From NCBI RefSeq assembly GCF_964355755.1, contig NC_092673.1, forward strand, positions 191,001 to 255,000: 64,000 nt of DNA, written 5' to 3'. The position numbers and the translations under genes are program-made. The first letter of the stretch is position 1. Each line of letters opens with the position of its first letter. This document shows positions 12,621-24,829 of this stretch, one piece after another. The notes below the pieces were generated by a model, which was not told where the DNA came from, ran no database searches, and saw only the letters and a list, made by a program, of their open reading frames with translations. Source of the stretch: Antedon mediterranea (lineage: Eukaryota; Echinodermata; Crinoidea; Comatulida; Antedonidae).

Positions 12621-14343
12621 AATAAGTAAATGTTAAAGCGTTTGAATATCTGCCACTGAACGTTCGTGGTTGCCTGAAATAAGTAAATGTTAAAGCGTTT
12701 GAATCTGCCACTGAACGTTCGTGATTGCCTGAAATAAGTAAATGTTAAAGCGTTTGAATATCTGCCACTGAACGTTCGTGATTGCCTGAAATAAGTCAAT
12801 GTTAAAGCGTTTGAATCTGCCACTGAACGTTCGTGGTTGCCTGAAATAAGTAAATGTTAAAGCGTTTGAATCTGCCACTGAACGTTCGTGGTTGCCTGAA
12901 ATAAGTAAATGTTAAAGCGTTTGAATCTGCCACTGAACGTTCGTGGTTGCCTGAAATAAGTAAATGTTAAAGCGTTTGAATCTGCCACTGAACGTTCGTG
13001 ATTGCCTGAAATAAGTAAATGTTAAAGCGTTTGAATCTGCCACTGAACGTTCGTGGTTGCCTGAAATAAGTAAATGTTAAAGCGTTTGAATCTGCCACTG
13101 AACGTTCGTGGTTGCCTGAAATAAGTAAATGTTAAAGCGTTTGAATATCTGCCACTGAACGTTCGTGGTTGCCTGAAATAAGTAAATGTTAAAGCGTTTG
13201 AATCTGCCACTGAACGTTCGTGATTGCCTGAAATAAGTAAATGTTAAAGCGTTTGAATCTGCCACTGAACGTTCGTGGTTGCCTGAAATAAGTAAATGTT
13301 AAAGCGTTTGAATATCTGCCACTGAACGTTCGTGGTTGCCTGAAATAAGTAAATGTTAAAGCGTTTGAATCTGCCACTGAACGTTCGTGATTGCCTGAAA
13401 TAAGTAAATGTTAAAGCGTTTGAATCTGCCACTGAACGTTCGTGATTGCCTGAAATAAGTAAATGTTAAAGCGTTTGAATCTGCCACTGAACGTTCGTGG
13501 TTGCCTGAAATAAGTAAATGTTAAAGCGTTTGAATATCTGCCACTGAACGTTCGTGGTTGCCTGAAATAAGTAAATGTTAAAGCGTTTGAATCTGCCACT
13601 GAACGTTCGTGATTGCCTGAAATAAGTAAATGTTAAAGCGTTTGAATCTGCCACTGAACGTTCGTGGTTGCCTGAAATAAGTAAATGTTAAAGCGTTAGA
13701 ATCTGCCACTGAACGTTCGTGGTTGCCTGAAATAAGTAAATGTTAAAGCGTTTGAATCTGCCACTGAACGTTCGTGGTTGCCTGAAATAAGTAAATGTTA
13801 AAGCGTTTGAATATCCGCCACTGAACGTTCGTGATTGCCTGAAATAAGTAAATGTTAAAGCGTTTGAATCTGCCACTGAACGTTCGTGATTGCCTGAAAT
13901 AAGTAAATGTTAAAGCGTTTGAATCTGCCACTGAACGTTCGTGGTTGCCTGAAATAAGTAAATGTTAAAGCGTTTGAATATCCGCCACTGAACGTTCGTG
14001 GTTGCCTGAAATAAGTAAATGTTAAAGCGTTTGAATATCCGCCACTGAACGTTCGTGGTTGCCTGAAATAAGTAAATGTTAAAGCGTTTGAATCTGCCAC
14101 TGAACGTTCGTGATTGCCTGAAATAAGTAAATGTTAAAGCGTTTGAATCTGCCACTGAACGTTCGTGGTTGCCTGAAATAAGTAAATGTTAAAGCGTTTG
14201 AATCTGCCACTGAACGTTCGTGATTGCCTGAAATAAGTAAATGTTAAAGCGTTTGAATCTGCCACTGAACGTTCGTGATTGCCTGAAATAAGTAAATGTT
14301 AAAGCGTTTGAATATCTGCCACTGAACGTTCGTGGTTGCCTGA
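12621..14343. repeat. 55/57-bp satellite, about 31 copies
   Basis: Unit: 'aataagtaaatgttaaagcg' then 'tttgaatctgccactgaacg' then 'ttcgtggttgcctga' (55 bp). A minority of units carry a 2-bp insertion (gaatATctgcc, 57 bp), and copies alternate between 'gtggttg' and 'gtgattg'. On the minus strand the unit encodes ADSNALTFTYFRQPRTFSGR and the equivalent in the shifted frame (FKRFNIYLFQATTNVQWQ), which produces a series of false ORFs of 60-118 codons. Confidence 0.96.
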
Positions 14344-16092
14344 TAACGCTATCATCGTTGGTCCATTACGATGTCTCGCTTTACCTTTAATGATTATGAA
14401 AACAGGTTAATAATACCTTTACTATTATTATACGATTTGATATGTAACTATTTAATCTAATAAATAAATAAATAAATAAATATTTATGCAATAATTTACA
14501 TTTGAAAATGAAGTCATACTGGGCGTAAAGATAAACACTTACCTTTAGGCCTATACGGAAAATTAAAAAGAAGAAAAATAAGTTGCACAATTTCAAGATC
14601 CTAAAGTTGTCCTTGTATAATTCTATAATATAAAATAAAAATATAATATATATTCTATAATATTCTTTATAAAAAACTATTGATGAATATAAACAACACA
14701 TAGTCAAGGTGTAATATGGTGCATTTAATTTTTTCTTCAATTTACACAGTCATAAAAGTGGGCTTATTCATTAATTGCAAAGATTTTAAAAGTTACATCT
14801 TACATCAAATTCGTCCGTGAAACCATGCACAAATGAAACACGTTTATGCTGTGAGTGCAAAATTGCGACTTTAGTCAACGTTCGTACACATGGACGTAGG
14901 CTAGATGAGGCACTGGGAGTTCCATAGTTGGGAACCAAAAATATGCACCCCATTCATCAGTTTAAAAACAAAGACATGGAAAGCATATACATTTTGTCAA
15001 ACAATAGCCATGATTTTCGCCTCCAGTGTTTCGATTTTTTTTTATTTTACTCCTTACACCTTAACCAGTCTACGTCATTGCTACGCACGACGCACGCGTC
15101 AAATAATGTGACGTAATGTCACAGACTAATTTAAGACAAAATGTTAGCGCTACCGTTAGGATTCTAACGTATTATACATAATAAATATACAATCATTTAT
15201 CATTGATTTACACATTTTTACCGCAGGCATTATTTAGCTTATGAAATAATTACAGAATTAACACAAGACACGACATTGTTTTGGTTGGTTACAATCTTTA
15301 TAAAGTGTTACTATAGACTAAAATGATTTTATTTATAATGTATGTATTGTTTTCACCTCTCCAAATGTATCGTGAATATATATTATCAGTGACATGTGAA
15401 CAAGTCGAACCGATTTTGTAATTTTAATGTAAATTTTTTAAACTTTGTATAAAACAAAATGAACTATGATTGTAGGAAAGAATGACACTCTCCGCTGGAC
15501 TTGTTGATTTGCGTTTACAGACTGTTTATCAAACATCGCGTACACATTCATCAAAATAGTGTGATTTTATACAGCACAATAATATATAATACATTTTGGA
15601 CGTACATAAATGAAAGTCACCTTACCCCCTCTTTGATATTCTTGAATTGAGAGAGCATTTGATTAGACATCATATTTTAGGGACTATTATGTTGTCTTAA
15701 TATCAAAATATTGAAACTTGAAAAGACCACGATGAGTTTCTGTAATTTAGGCCATTGAGGATAGAAACACCACCATTCTTTTAAAACATAAAATTTGAAT
15801 AAATAAAGAAATTCCTTCATAGGCTAACTACAATAAATCCACTAATCGGTTATATAAAAAATGTTTTGTTTATTATAGCAATTTTAAATCACCAACATAG
15901 GTTTTTTTTTTTCATTTTTAAAAAGTAACAGATCATTTTTTTCCGTTGGACCATCAAATGCAAATTATTCAGTCATCAGAGTTGACTTTGAAATGATAGA
16001 ATTCTCTCTGTGCTAATTATTGTAACATCTGAAAATAAGTTTATATTATAGTTTAACAACGATTAGCCTATCCTATAAAATATAAAAGACGT
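14344..16092. other. Non-coding; includes likely 3' region of the peptide-precursor gene
   Basis: No exon is supported. On the minus strand this is downstream of the stop codon at 16093. An AATAAA signal for that strand lies at 15869-15874, about 220 bp after the stop, and may end its transcript. A plus-strand AAATAAAT microsatellite lies at about 14460-14482. Confidence 0.45.
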
Positions 16093-19090
16093 TTATTTTC
16101 TCTCTTCGTATGCATTTCTTTTCCGATTAAAAAAGCCGCTTCTTTTAGCTGCGTAATCGCCTATTTTTTGCCAGTCTACATCGTATGCGTTTTTTCCTGA
16201 ACGTCTGTTGAAAAATCCACTTCTTTTTGATTGGCTTCCTTGCAAATATTGGTTTCTTAAATGATTCAAATATTTGATAATAGCTTCATGTTTTGCGATC
16301 TGTTCTTCAAGTTCAGCAATATCGCCCTCTTCTGGCCAAATTTGTGGTATACCAAGTCCAAGTGTGTTTTGAATCTGAAAGGACAGATAATAAATCGATT
16401 ACGCCATGAATCAATCAATAATTCGATTACGCCATGAATCAATCAATAAATCGATTACATCATGAATCAATCAATAAATAAACTACGCCATGAATCAATC
16501 AATAATTCGATTACACCATTAATCAATCAATAAATCGATTACGCCATGAATCAATCAATAAATCGATTACGCCATGAATCAATCAATAAATCGATTACGC
16601 TATGAATCAATCAATAAATCGATTACGCTATGAATCAATCAATATATCGATTACGCTATGAATCAATCAATATATCGATTACGCTATGAATCAATCAATA
16701 GATCGATTACGCTATGAATCAATCAATAGATCGATTACGCTATGAATCAATCAATAGATCGATTACGCTATGAATCAATCAATAGATCGTTTACTCCATG
16801 AATCAATCAATAGATCGATTACTCCATGAATCAATCAATAGATCGATTACTCCTTGAATCAATCAATAGATCGATTACTCCTTGAATCAATCAATAGATC
16901 GATTACTCCTTGAATCAATCAATAGATCGATTACTCCATGAATCAATCAATAGATCGATTACTCCATGAATCAATCAATAGATCGATTACTCCATGAATC
17001 AATCAATAGATCGATTACTCCATGAATCAATCAATAGATCGATTACTCCATGAATCAATCAATAGATCGATTACTCCATGAATCAATCAATAGATCGATT
17101 ACTCCATGAATCAATCAATAGATCGATTACTCCATGAATCAATCAATAGATCGATTACTCCATGAATCAATCAATAGATCGATTACTCCATGAATCAATC
17201 AATAGATCGATTACTCCATGAATCAATCAATAGATCGATTACTCCATGAATCAATCAATAGATCGATTACTCCATGAATCAATCAATAGATCGATTACTC
17301 CATGAATCAATCAATAGATCGATTACACTATGAGTCAATCAATAGATCGATTACACTATGAGTCAATCAAAAAATCGATTACGCCATGAATCAATCAAAA
17401 AATCGATTACGCTATGAATCAATCAAAAAATCGATTACGCTATGAATCAATCAAAAAATCGATTACACCATGAATCAATCAATAGATCGATTACACCATG
17501 AATCAATCAATAGATCGATTACACCATGAATCAATCAATAGATTGATTACGTCATAAATCAATTAAAAAATCGATTACACCATGAATCAATAAATAGATC
17601 GATTACACCATGAATCAATAAATAAATCGATTACACCATGAATCAATCAATAGATCGATTACACCATGAATCAATCAATAGATCGATTACACCATGAATC
17701 AATCAATAGATCGATTACACCATGAATCAATCAATAGATCGATTACACCATGAATCAATCAATAAAGCGATTACACCATGAATCAATCAATAAAGCGATT
17801 AAACTATGAGTCAATCAAAAAAATTGATTACTCTCTGAATCAATCAATAAATCGATTACGCCATAAATCAATCAATCGTGATATTAAAATAGTCAGTACT
17901 TGAATTAGTCGGATGTGGGAGGTCCATTCTCTGATTCTAATTGAATGTTGTTTTCATTACTTCTTCTATGGCTTTAAAATTACTACTGAAATATCAGTAA
18001 ATGTTTGTTTGTTTTATGTTCCAATAGAAGGTATCCATGGAAATAATATATCGCACCTGATCGTATCTATCACCGTCACACAATACCTTATTGATATATT
18101 ATATACAATTCTACCTTAGATGGCGGTTTATATATCATTATCTGTATCGTATCACAGTAATATATAATTTCAGAGTAGTATATTTATTTGTGTATACTGA
18201 TGAAGCTAAAGTGTTCATAATAGTTAGTTGTATACGGGTAATTTTACATTATTGAATATTGTGTAGTAATTTGAAAAGATTATGGTGTCAAATTGAATTG
18301 AACTATAGGATGAACGATACGCATGACGTCTCTCGTAACTTGGACGTAGCGCAATGCATGTAACAATCATGGCGTGGTGATGTGTCACTAATATCGTCGC
18401 TTGTAATTGGTCAACGGACTTGTGCTTCGTGTACGCCTTGTGGGAAACCAAGTTTAGGTAAGAGATTGCGCGCGTCCCAATCAATGATGATGATGATGAT
18501 GATGATGATGGAACAGTTAGGGCACTAACTAAATTTGCTATAATAACTTTATTTTGACATTTTGCAAGCGCTTAAATCTCCATAATACGCATTACTCATG
18601 AACATGTCAATCGTGTCAACAATAATTATACAATATATTATATTGGAAAAAACTCTCCGACCATTAATAGTAGTTGATTGTGAAACCAGTAATAGAAATA
18701 GGTTTGGACAATGTTCACACGCTAAAATGTCATATACAATAGTATTATGTAATAAATCATTCTACATAGAAATTTATATACTCAATGGTTCTGTGCATAT
18801 TCATTGGTAATGTTGTGATGTATTTCCCTAATCATTGCTAATACTTTCGCTGAGTGATTTTGCGATAAAATTACCTCACTCATCAACAATATTTAAGGTT
18901 TAATATTCGTATGGAGTGCAATTTGTGACAAATATTAGCATTATAACTTACTGGCCCTGATTCATATTCTGCTATATCTTCTGTACTTCCACATCCAACC
19001 ATCGTGATGGTAACCATCACAGTAAACAAAATTGAATACATATTCTATGCTTTCGTTATTGGTGTACTACCTCGCTTGTACGCTTTTTAT
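16093..19090 (-). CDS. Putative secreted neuropeptide-type precursor, 123 aa, two coding exons
   Basis: Exon A is 19090-18952: acceptor (ttctattttgtttgtttcag), 49-nt leader, ATG at 19041. It encodes residues 1-30, starting with signal peptide MYSILFTVMVTITMVGCGS, and ends CCA^gtaagt, phase 0. Exon B is 16374-16093: acceptor ctgtcctttcag, in phase, stop TAA at 16095-16093, 93 residues. After an acidic amphipathic stretch (residues about 44-76: PEEGDIAELEEQ..., IIKYLNHLRNQYLQG) come K80-R81, SGFFN 82-86, RR 87-88, an 18-residue linker SGKNAYDVDWQKIGDYAA, K107-R108, SGFFN 109-113, RKR 114-116, and NAYEERK. There are no Cys pairs and no amidation Gly after SGFFN. A signal peptide, dibasic sites and an exactly repeated peptide are the marks of a peptide prohormone. 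I know no family with this peptide. Echinoderm NG peptides (NGFFFamide) are only superficially similar. Confidence 0.72.
16390..17877. repeat. 28-bp satellite, about 53 copies, inside the precursor gene's intron
   Basis: Unit 'aatcaatcaatagatcgatt' plus 'actccatg'. Variants change gradually along the array: acgccatg, then acgctatg, then actccatg, then acaccatg, with aata/tata/taga/aaaa before TCGATT. Neighbouring copies are more alike than distant ones. The array stops only about 15 bp from the 3' splice site of the final coding exon. There are no unique spacers, so it is not a CRISPR array. Confidence 0.97.
17878..18951. other. Rest of the precursor gene's intron
   Basis: AT-rich intron sequence between the 28-bp array and the signal-peptide exon. 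It holds a (GAT)n microsatellite and no supported exon. Confidence 0.5.
18484..18511. repeat. (GAT)n microsatellite
   Basis: About nine consecutive gat/atg triplets, in the intron of the minus-strand precursor gene. Confidence 0.9.
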
Positions 19091-20569
19091 CTGAAACAAA
19101 CAAAATAGAATACCATGTTAAAATGTTGGAACATTGCATGGTATTACTATACCAGTGTAAGATTAAAGTATTCAGGGTTTACACTATATGTGATCAGGTG
19201 TACTACTATACTTCCTCATACTAATTCCTATAATATTTCATAATATAAATTCCATTCATTACTTTTAAAATTATCAATATTATTAGCATATTTCCACTAT
19301 GTGATCAGGTGCACTACCCTTTCCTCATGTTGATTCCATAATATTTCAAGTTCATTTATTAATTTTAACATTATCAATATTATTTTAGGCCATCCAATTA
19401 ATGACGTCAATATTGTTTCCATATTTAGGCTATATAATGATCTATTCTCTAAGTATTTGATTATATTTGTTTTTGCTGCTAGTAAGAAATTAGATCTCCC
19501 TCCCGGCCCATGGGAAATTTAACGTTATGAATTAATTAAATTTAAGGTATAGAAAGAAGAATTGAATTGATATTAGATTTTCCGTCCAGGGTGATGCTTG
19601 TTTACATGTTCTATTTAGGTTAAAGGCTGCTTTTAATTTCTGAAATTGTATGTGGTTAGCCACTAACTTCTTAGTTAGTTAGTACTTCAACCACCATAAC
19701 TCATGGCCACATTTATTCTACAGTACTGCCTCATCACACCTCTTTTCTAATTTTTTTTTTATAGAATTCTGTGCGCAATATGTCTGACTATTATCTGCCC
19801 TTTTATAAAGTGCACGCTACTTTGCAATCAAAAAAGATGGATAAATGATAATAAAATGAAAGTGTAATGAAGAATGAATGCAAAGTTGAGTAAATCTCTC
19901 AAAAGACAACACAAATAAGGATCGTTTACATAGTGGGTGTCTTTATACGAGTAAGTTGCCAACAGATTCAACAAACCCACAATATCGCAAGAGTCATCTA
20001 GCACTTCCAATGATTTGCCTATCTATTACACTCGTCTTTAATTCCCTGAAGCATGTAGAAATCTTCATCCGAAACCAATTATCCTTAATATGTGATTCCT
20101 ATCGCACATTAAGCGACTGTAATTGAACATGAGAATTTTAAATCCAATATTCGAAAATGTTGCAGATTTAATCTTAGAATGCGAATAAATATCAATATAT
20201 AATATAGATATATAGTCTTCTCACTAATGAATAGGAGCTGTGTTATGATGTCGTCGAATAAGTGTCATCTTCAAAAATGACATAGTAAAGTATACTAATT
20301 TATTTCTACTATTAGATCATCACATAGCTGTTCACTCCTGTACCGTGTCTTACTCCTGTACCGTGTTCTACTATTAGATCATCACATAGCTGTTCACTCC
20401 TGTACCGTGTTTTTTTTATATATACTATCTATAGTATGACATGGCCTTTTGAAAAACGTTTTCCGTCATTTCCACGACTTGTTTCTATATTTTTCTGTTT
20501 TGGGCAGGATGGTTTGTTATTGTGCTAAAGTCTACACTTTTTCCTTTTAAATCATTTTATATATAATAA
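19091..20569. other. Non-coding, possible long 5' intron of the precursor gene
   Basis: The acceptor at 19091-19092 implies that transcription of the minus-strand gene starts further right. No exon was found in this stretch. A two-copy duplication 'tagatcatcacatagctgtt' occurs at 20313-20410. Confidence 0.45.
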
Positions 20570-21062
20570 TCTTTATTGTCTTTCTTTCTTGTTTGTTCTT
20601 TTTCACATACATAAAATCAAAACTAAAGACAAAAGACCAAAAATAAAGCTTTCGCTTATCGAGTTTTGGCCTTTTAAAGTAAATAAAACTTAAACTAGAA
20701 CGTATATCATTTCTGAGAAAGAAAAATCTGAAGAAAATTAATTACATAAATGAAAATTAATAACTCACTGGCATTATCAATATGAATATGAAATAAGTAA
20801 TAGAAGAGTATTATACACATTTTTTTTGTTTTGTTTTTTAAATAAAAAAAACTAGAAAAAAACTAAGCATCATATAAGGTTATTAAATGTTCTTTGACTT
20901 TGATGGCAAATTGTGTTCTAAATGAAATTGACTTAATATTTACTGGGAGTTTATTCCAGAGTTTGGGACCTTGGTATGTTATATTGGTTTGACATAGAGT
21001 TGTACGGCAAAAGGGGATCGAGAGATTAAATATTTGGTTTATCCAGTTATTATTTATCAATA
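20570..21062 (-). mobile_element. 3' fragment of a LINE
   Basis: Reading 21060 to 20863 on the minus strand gives ...LPFCRTTLCQTNITYQGP..LWNKLP...FAIKVKEHLITLYDA and a stop. This is the typical C-terminus of a LINE ORF2 (R..Q.SI.Y.G..LWN.LP...F..K.K..L). Downstream, 20570-20860 looks like its 3' UTR, with a 'GGCCAAAACTCGATAAGCGA' block and A/T runs. It is strongly 5'-truncated, and the rest of the element is absent from the flank. Confidence 0.72.
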
Positions 21063-21145
21063 ATGTGGTATAAATTTGGAAAGCACTAATTACATTCTAT
21101 TAACGGAATCAGGTGGACGTGATAACATTTTGCATTTATTAACCT

Positions 21146-21441
21146 AAAGCTTGCTTCCCACGTGACGCAACGCAAGGACGTATACGCAACCTAAAGCTTG
21201 GTTCCCACTAGAACGTAACGCAAGGACGTAAACGCAACGTCCTTGCGTTACGTTCTAGTGGGAACCAAGCTTTAAAGCGTGGTTCCCACTAGCGACGCAA
21301 CGCAAGGACGTAACGCAACGCAAGTGAATTGACCAATCACAAGCGATGGCTTATTCGCTTGTGATTGCTAACTGTCTATAACTTCGCTTGTCATTAGTTA
21401 AAACTAGATGGTACGCTCGCTTCGCTCGCGTACCATCTAGT
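21146..21441. repeat. Nested foldback (MITE-like) elements with a 38-bp perfect hairpin
   Basis: Several copies of an 'AAGCTTGGTTCCCACTA' terminus, followed by 'ACGCAACGCAAGGACGTA', are piled together. 21192-21229 and 21237-21274 are exact reverse complements separated by 7 nt. A second small palindrome, ACTAGATGGTACGC (21403-21416) with its complement at 21428-21441, closes the block. Related copies occur at about 22606-22782, 38257-38417 and 46632-46751. Confidence 0.88.
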
Positions 21442-22605
21442 TCGTGCCCACAGATGGTTCTCGAATACATAGTAATTTCAGCGTAAAAAAACTGGCGATT
21501 TCAAATGTACGTACGGCAGGACTATAAAACATTGTCGTTTACAGAAACAAATAAATAGACACAATGATTTATGTAGTCAACCAAAATTAGCACCTAGAAA
21601 CTTGTCACAAAATGAGTCGAAATTTGTTATTTGGACTCATTTAAACAAACCCAATTTTGTTAAATTATTCTTTATATTTCTTTATTATCCAATCAGTAAC
21701 GAAATGTTTTTTTTATATAGGCCTATAAATAATATACCACTAAATAGAGTCAAACGATTTAATACCGTACTTTATTAAAACTGTCTCTGTCTCATGGTCG
21801 ATTGAAATAGTAAAGTACAATTAAAGACCACTAATACGTTTATATTTTTGTAATTATTAATGAATACAAACGTTGAGAAACAACTGACAGTAAAAAAGTA
21901 TATATTATTATGTGTTTATAATCTAAAAGTAGGGGCTACCCACACTCACAGTAATAACGTTTATTAGTATATTTGTTTATATTATATCTAACAGTACCAA
22001 CACACTTTTGATTCAAATGGCGATCAAAAGTGGTTAATACCTATTTGCAGTATTGTATAGCATTACAATACTATTTCTGTTTATTCTCCAAGGGTCTATA
22101 AATTGACCTACTTGTGTTAACCCATGGAGGTAAGCAATAATTTGGAATGTTCCATTCATTGCAAATCAATACATTTCTATAAACGTTATTAAATCTATCA
22201 AAATAGTATTTTTTAAAGAAAATCGGCCTGTCTTCAACATTATGATGCTGTACTCGAGCTGTTCAACCGGTTTTCAGCCATTAAAAACAGTTATCGTAGG
22301 AGGAGATAGGAAAATGCGAAGCATCCTCGTATTATTGTATGCGGGTATTTTTCACGATGGACATATATTAAACAGTGTATACCACGATCGGAAAACACCC
22401 CTATTTGGGGCAAATAATGGAACCTAAATTCGTTTTAATCGTCAATAACTAATTATCTGACTCAATTTAATTAGTAAACAGGGTTACATCAGGTGGTTAA
22501 AATCAGTACCGAAAGTACGAACCAACTGTGTATACCATCGAGTAAAAATTCTAGAAGTAAGGCGCGATTTACCGAATTTTGCCCTTACGTAAATTTATAT
22601 ATAGA
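21442..22605. other. Non-coding, no feature recognised
   Basis: AT-rich sequence. The 61-codon frame at 22242-22427 has no recognisable motif or splice context. Confidence 0.45.
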
Positions 22606-22782
22606 CGCTTGCGTTGCATTTACGTCTTTGCGTTACGTTCTCGTGGGAACCAAGCTTTAAGCTTGCTTCCCACGTGACGCAACGCAAAGACGTATACGCA
22701 ACGCAAGCGTGTTGACCAAAGGCAGCTCACTTACGTTGCGTCTACGTCCTTGCGTTGCGTCCTAAAGGGAACCAAGCTTTAT
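22606..22782. repeat. MITE-like foldback copy (GCTTGGTTCCCAC family), one and a half copies
   Basis: A half copy (22606-22658) runs into a full copy (22659-22782) whose two ends are inverted: 'aagcttgcttcccacgtgac' on the left and 'aaagggaaccaagcttt' on the right, with ACGCAACGCAA arms. Confidence 0.85.
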
Positions 22783-24829
22783 TAAATGAAAGTATTATGG
22801 GTGTAATCGACTAATTCAAACAAACTTTTCAATCTAAACAAAATTTAAGCTTAAAATTATTTTTGTACAATAATATTTTTACAAAAATACAATCAATTTA
22901 GACACTGCGTTGTTGTGGAATTCGCATTACTAAAAGCTGAATCATTAGAATGCAATTTTTTTATAAAGAAATTGCTTATTTTAATATATTTTAAAGTATG
23001 TTTTATGTATGACCGTTTTCAACAAACCGATAATTATCTGGGAAATTATTCCAATTCTATCTTTTTATCATTTTGAATGGAATTAATTTGTGAATGTAAT
23101 GTAACAGAAGAATAAAAATAGATTATTATATCAATTCAATCCAACGCATGCGCGGTAGTGACAGAATCTTCTCGGAATTTGGAAGATGAGTGAAAGTATT
23201 TGGAGAGATGCTGGCCGTAGTGGTGGAATCTTGTCTATTACGTCATAAATTGAGTTAACACTCTAACTCGATATGTTAATGTGTTCCTATAATAAGAAAC
23301 TTTGGTTAATAAGTATATCAGCACACCTCTTTGAATTGTCGGTTTAAGTTCATCATCACAGGATTCATTCAATTCAATTCAATTCGACCAAAATTGGCAA
23401 ACATCAACATAAAAACAAAACAAGAAAGTATCATTTGGTCAAGGGAAGACTGTTGCCCGTCTTCATAATTACATAACGTATGCAAACAAAGAAACAATTT
23501 TACAATAAATAACAAAAAAAAGCGCCCAATTTAACAATCGGTTGACGGCACAAGTCCGTTGTCAATGAACAAGAACATAAATAACGAAGGATTAACGTTA
23601 ATAGAATGTTCATTAAGCTCTGTCTACACTATCGAACTAGTTTGACAAAAAAAGTGTGATGCGCCCAAATATGGTAGTGATATGCTTAAATATGGTAGTG
23701 ATATGACATCATTGTGTCCATATATGGGCACATCACATTTTTTTGTCACATAAAGTTTGATAGTGTAGACAGAGCTTTACACAAGGATTGAAGTCACGTG
23801 ATACTATTATAACATTTATTTATTATACGATTTACAAAAAGGTTAGATTTTTTTAAATACACAATTTAAATTCAAAAATAGGTTTTATGTTCTAAAGTAA
23901 ACCTAACATAAACATATCTTATATTCACTACGTAGAGTTTTTTTTTAATTATTATCATTATTATTGTAGGTCGGTTATAAATATTTTATCAAATTGTTGA
24001 AGGTCAGCATTAGTCTCAATGCCATAGCTTTTACACGTAAATATACAATAAATAATTCAGTTTTTAATCCACAAAACTTTAATTGAAACGATGTATTTTT
24101 TATACTCTGTAATTTTAAAGAACATTTGGATTAAAATAAATAAAAACGAACTAATTTGTTATTTTTAAAATCCATCAATCATTTGTAAATTGTTGTTATA
24201 CTACAACACTTTTGAAAGGTTCTTAAGAATCAATCGGTTTATTTAAACGACAAGAAATTAAAAAAAAACAAATTAATGAACTTTTCTACTAATAACGTAA
24301 TACAAATGACAGAATACTTGTACTACTGGCAATGTATTTATTATAATTTGCTTAATATTTCATTCCTTATAATACAATTACATTTCACATAAACGTACGT
24401 GATCAGTTGATTAAACATTAAAATTAACGCCACGTTTCCATTAGACCCTTCTAATGGAGGAGTATTCAATATAGTTAAAACGGGTATTTTAACTCTATTT
24501 TTTTAGCAATGTTTTAAGCGTGATAGCTTTCATTTCATGTGATTTAAATGATAAGATAATGGATATGTTGCTCCATAGTAGGTTTATATACAGCCACAGT
24601 GGCTGTGAGCTGCTCACCCTTCTTTACTCGTGACTATGGACTATTACAGGTGTATTGATTGGGATAGCGGTAGACCTTATTAAAACAAACTCATTTTTAA
24701 TTTGCAGTTCTTATAATCCTTTGTTTCACAATCCGATTCTTATTTTTAATTGTTTCTTTAAACATAATACCGTCGGCAATTATGCCAATTAATTATCAAC
24801 AAGGTAGAGTTGGTTATTTGCCACCTACT
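22783..24829. other. Non-coding with repeat debris
   Basis: Holds one MITE (23616-23775) and an (AATTC)n run at about 23366-23390 that looks like the tail of a minus-strand retroelement. A short palindrome, cagccacagtggctg, lies near 24593. No gene was seen. Confidence 0.45.
23616..23775. mobile_element. MITE with 'AGCTCTGTCTACACTATC' terminal inverted repeats
   Basis: The left end 'agctctgtctacactatcga' is matched in inverse at the right end '...tgatagtgtagacagagct'. The interior has 'atggtagtgatatgacatca' and 'ccatatatgggcacatcac'. Partial relatives lie at 40286-40386 and 61291-61380, so this is a dispersed family, non-autonomous as seen here. Confidence 0.88.

Noticed and set aside
12467-14155. 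Many minus-strand ORFs of 60-118 codons (ADSNALTFTYFRQ...)
   Set aside because: They are translations of the 55/57-bp satellite in alternating frames, with no splice or start context.
16231-16338. Calling the precursor an NPY/NPF or an NG-peptide gene
   Set aside because: No amidation site, no RPRF/RQRY-G end, no neurophysin domain, different exon structure; the resemblance is too weak to name it.
16390-17877. CRISPR-like array
   Set aside because: Direct 28-bp repeats without unique spacers, in a eukaryotic intron: an ordinary satellite.
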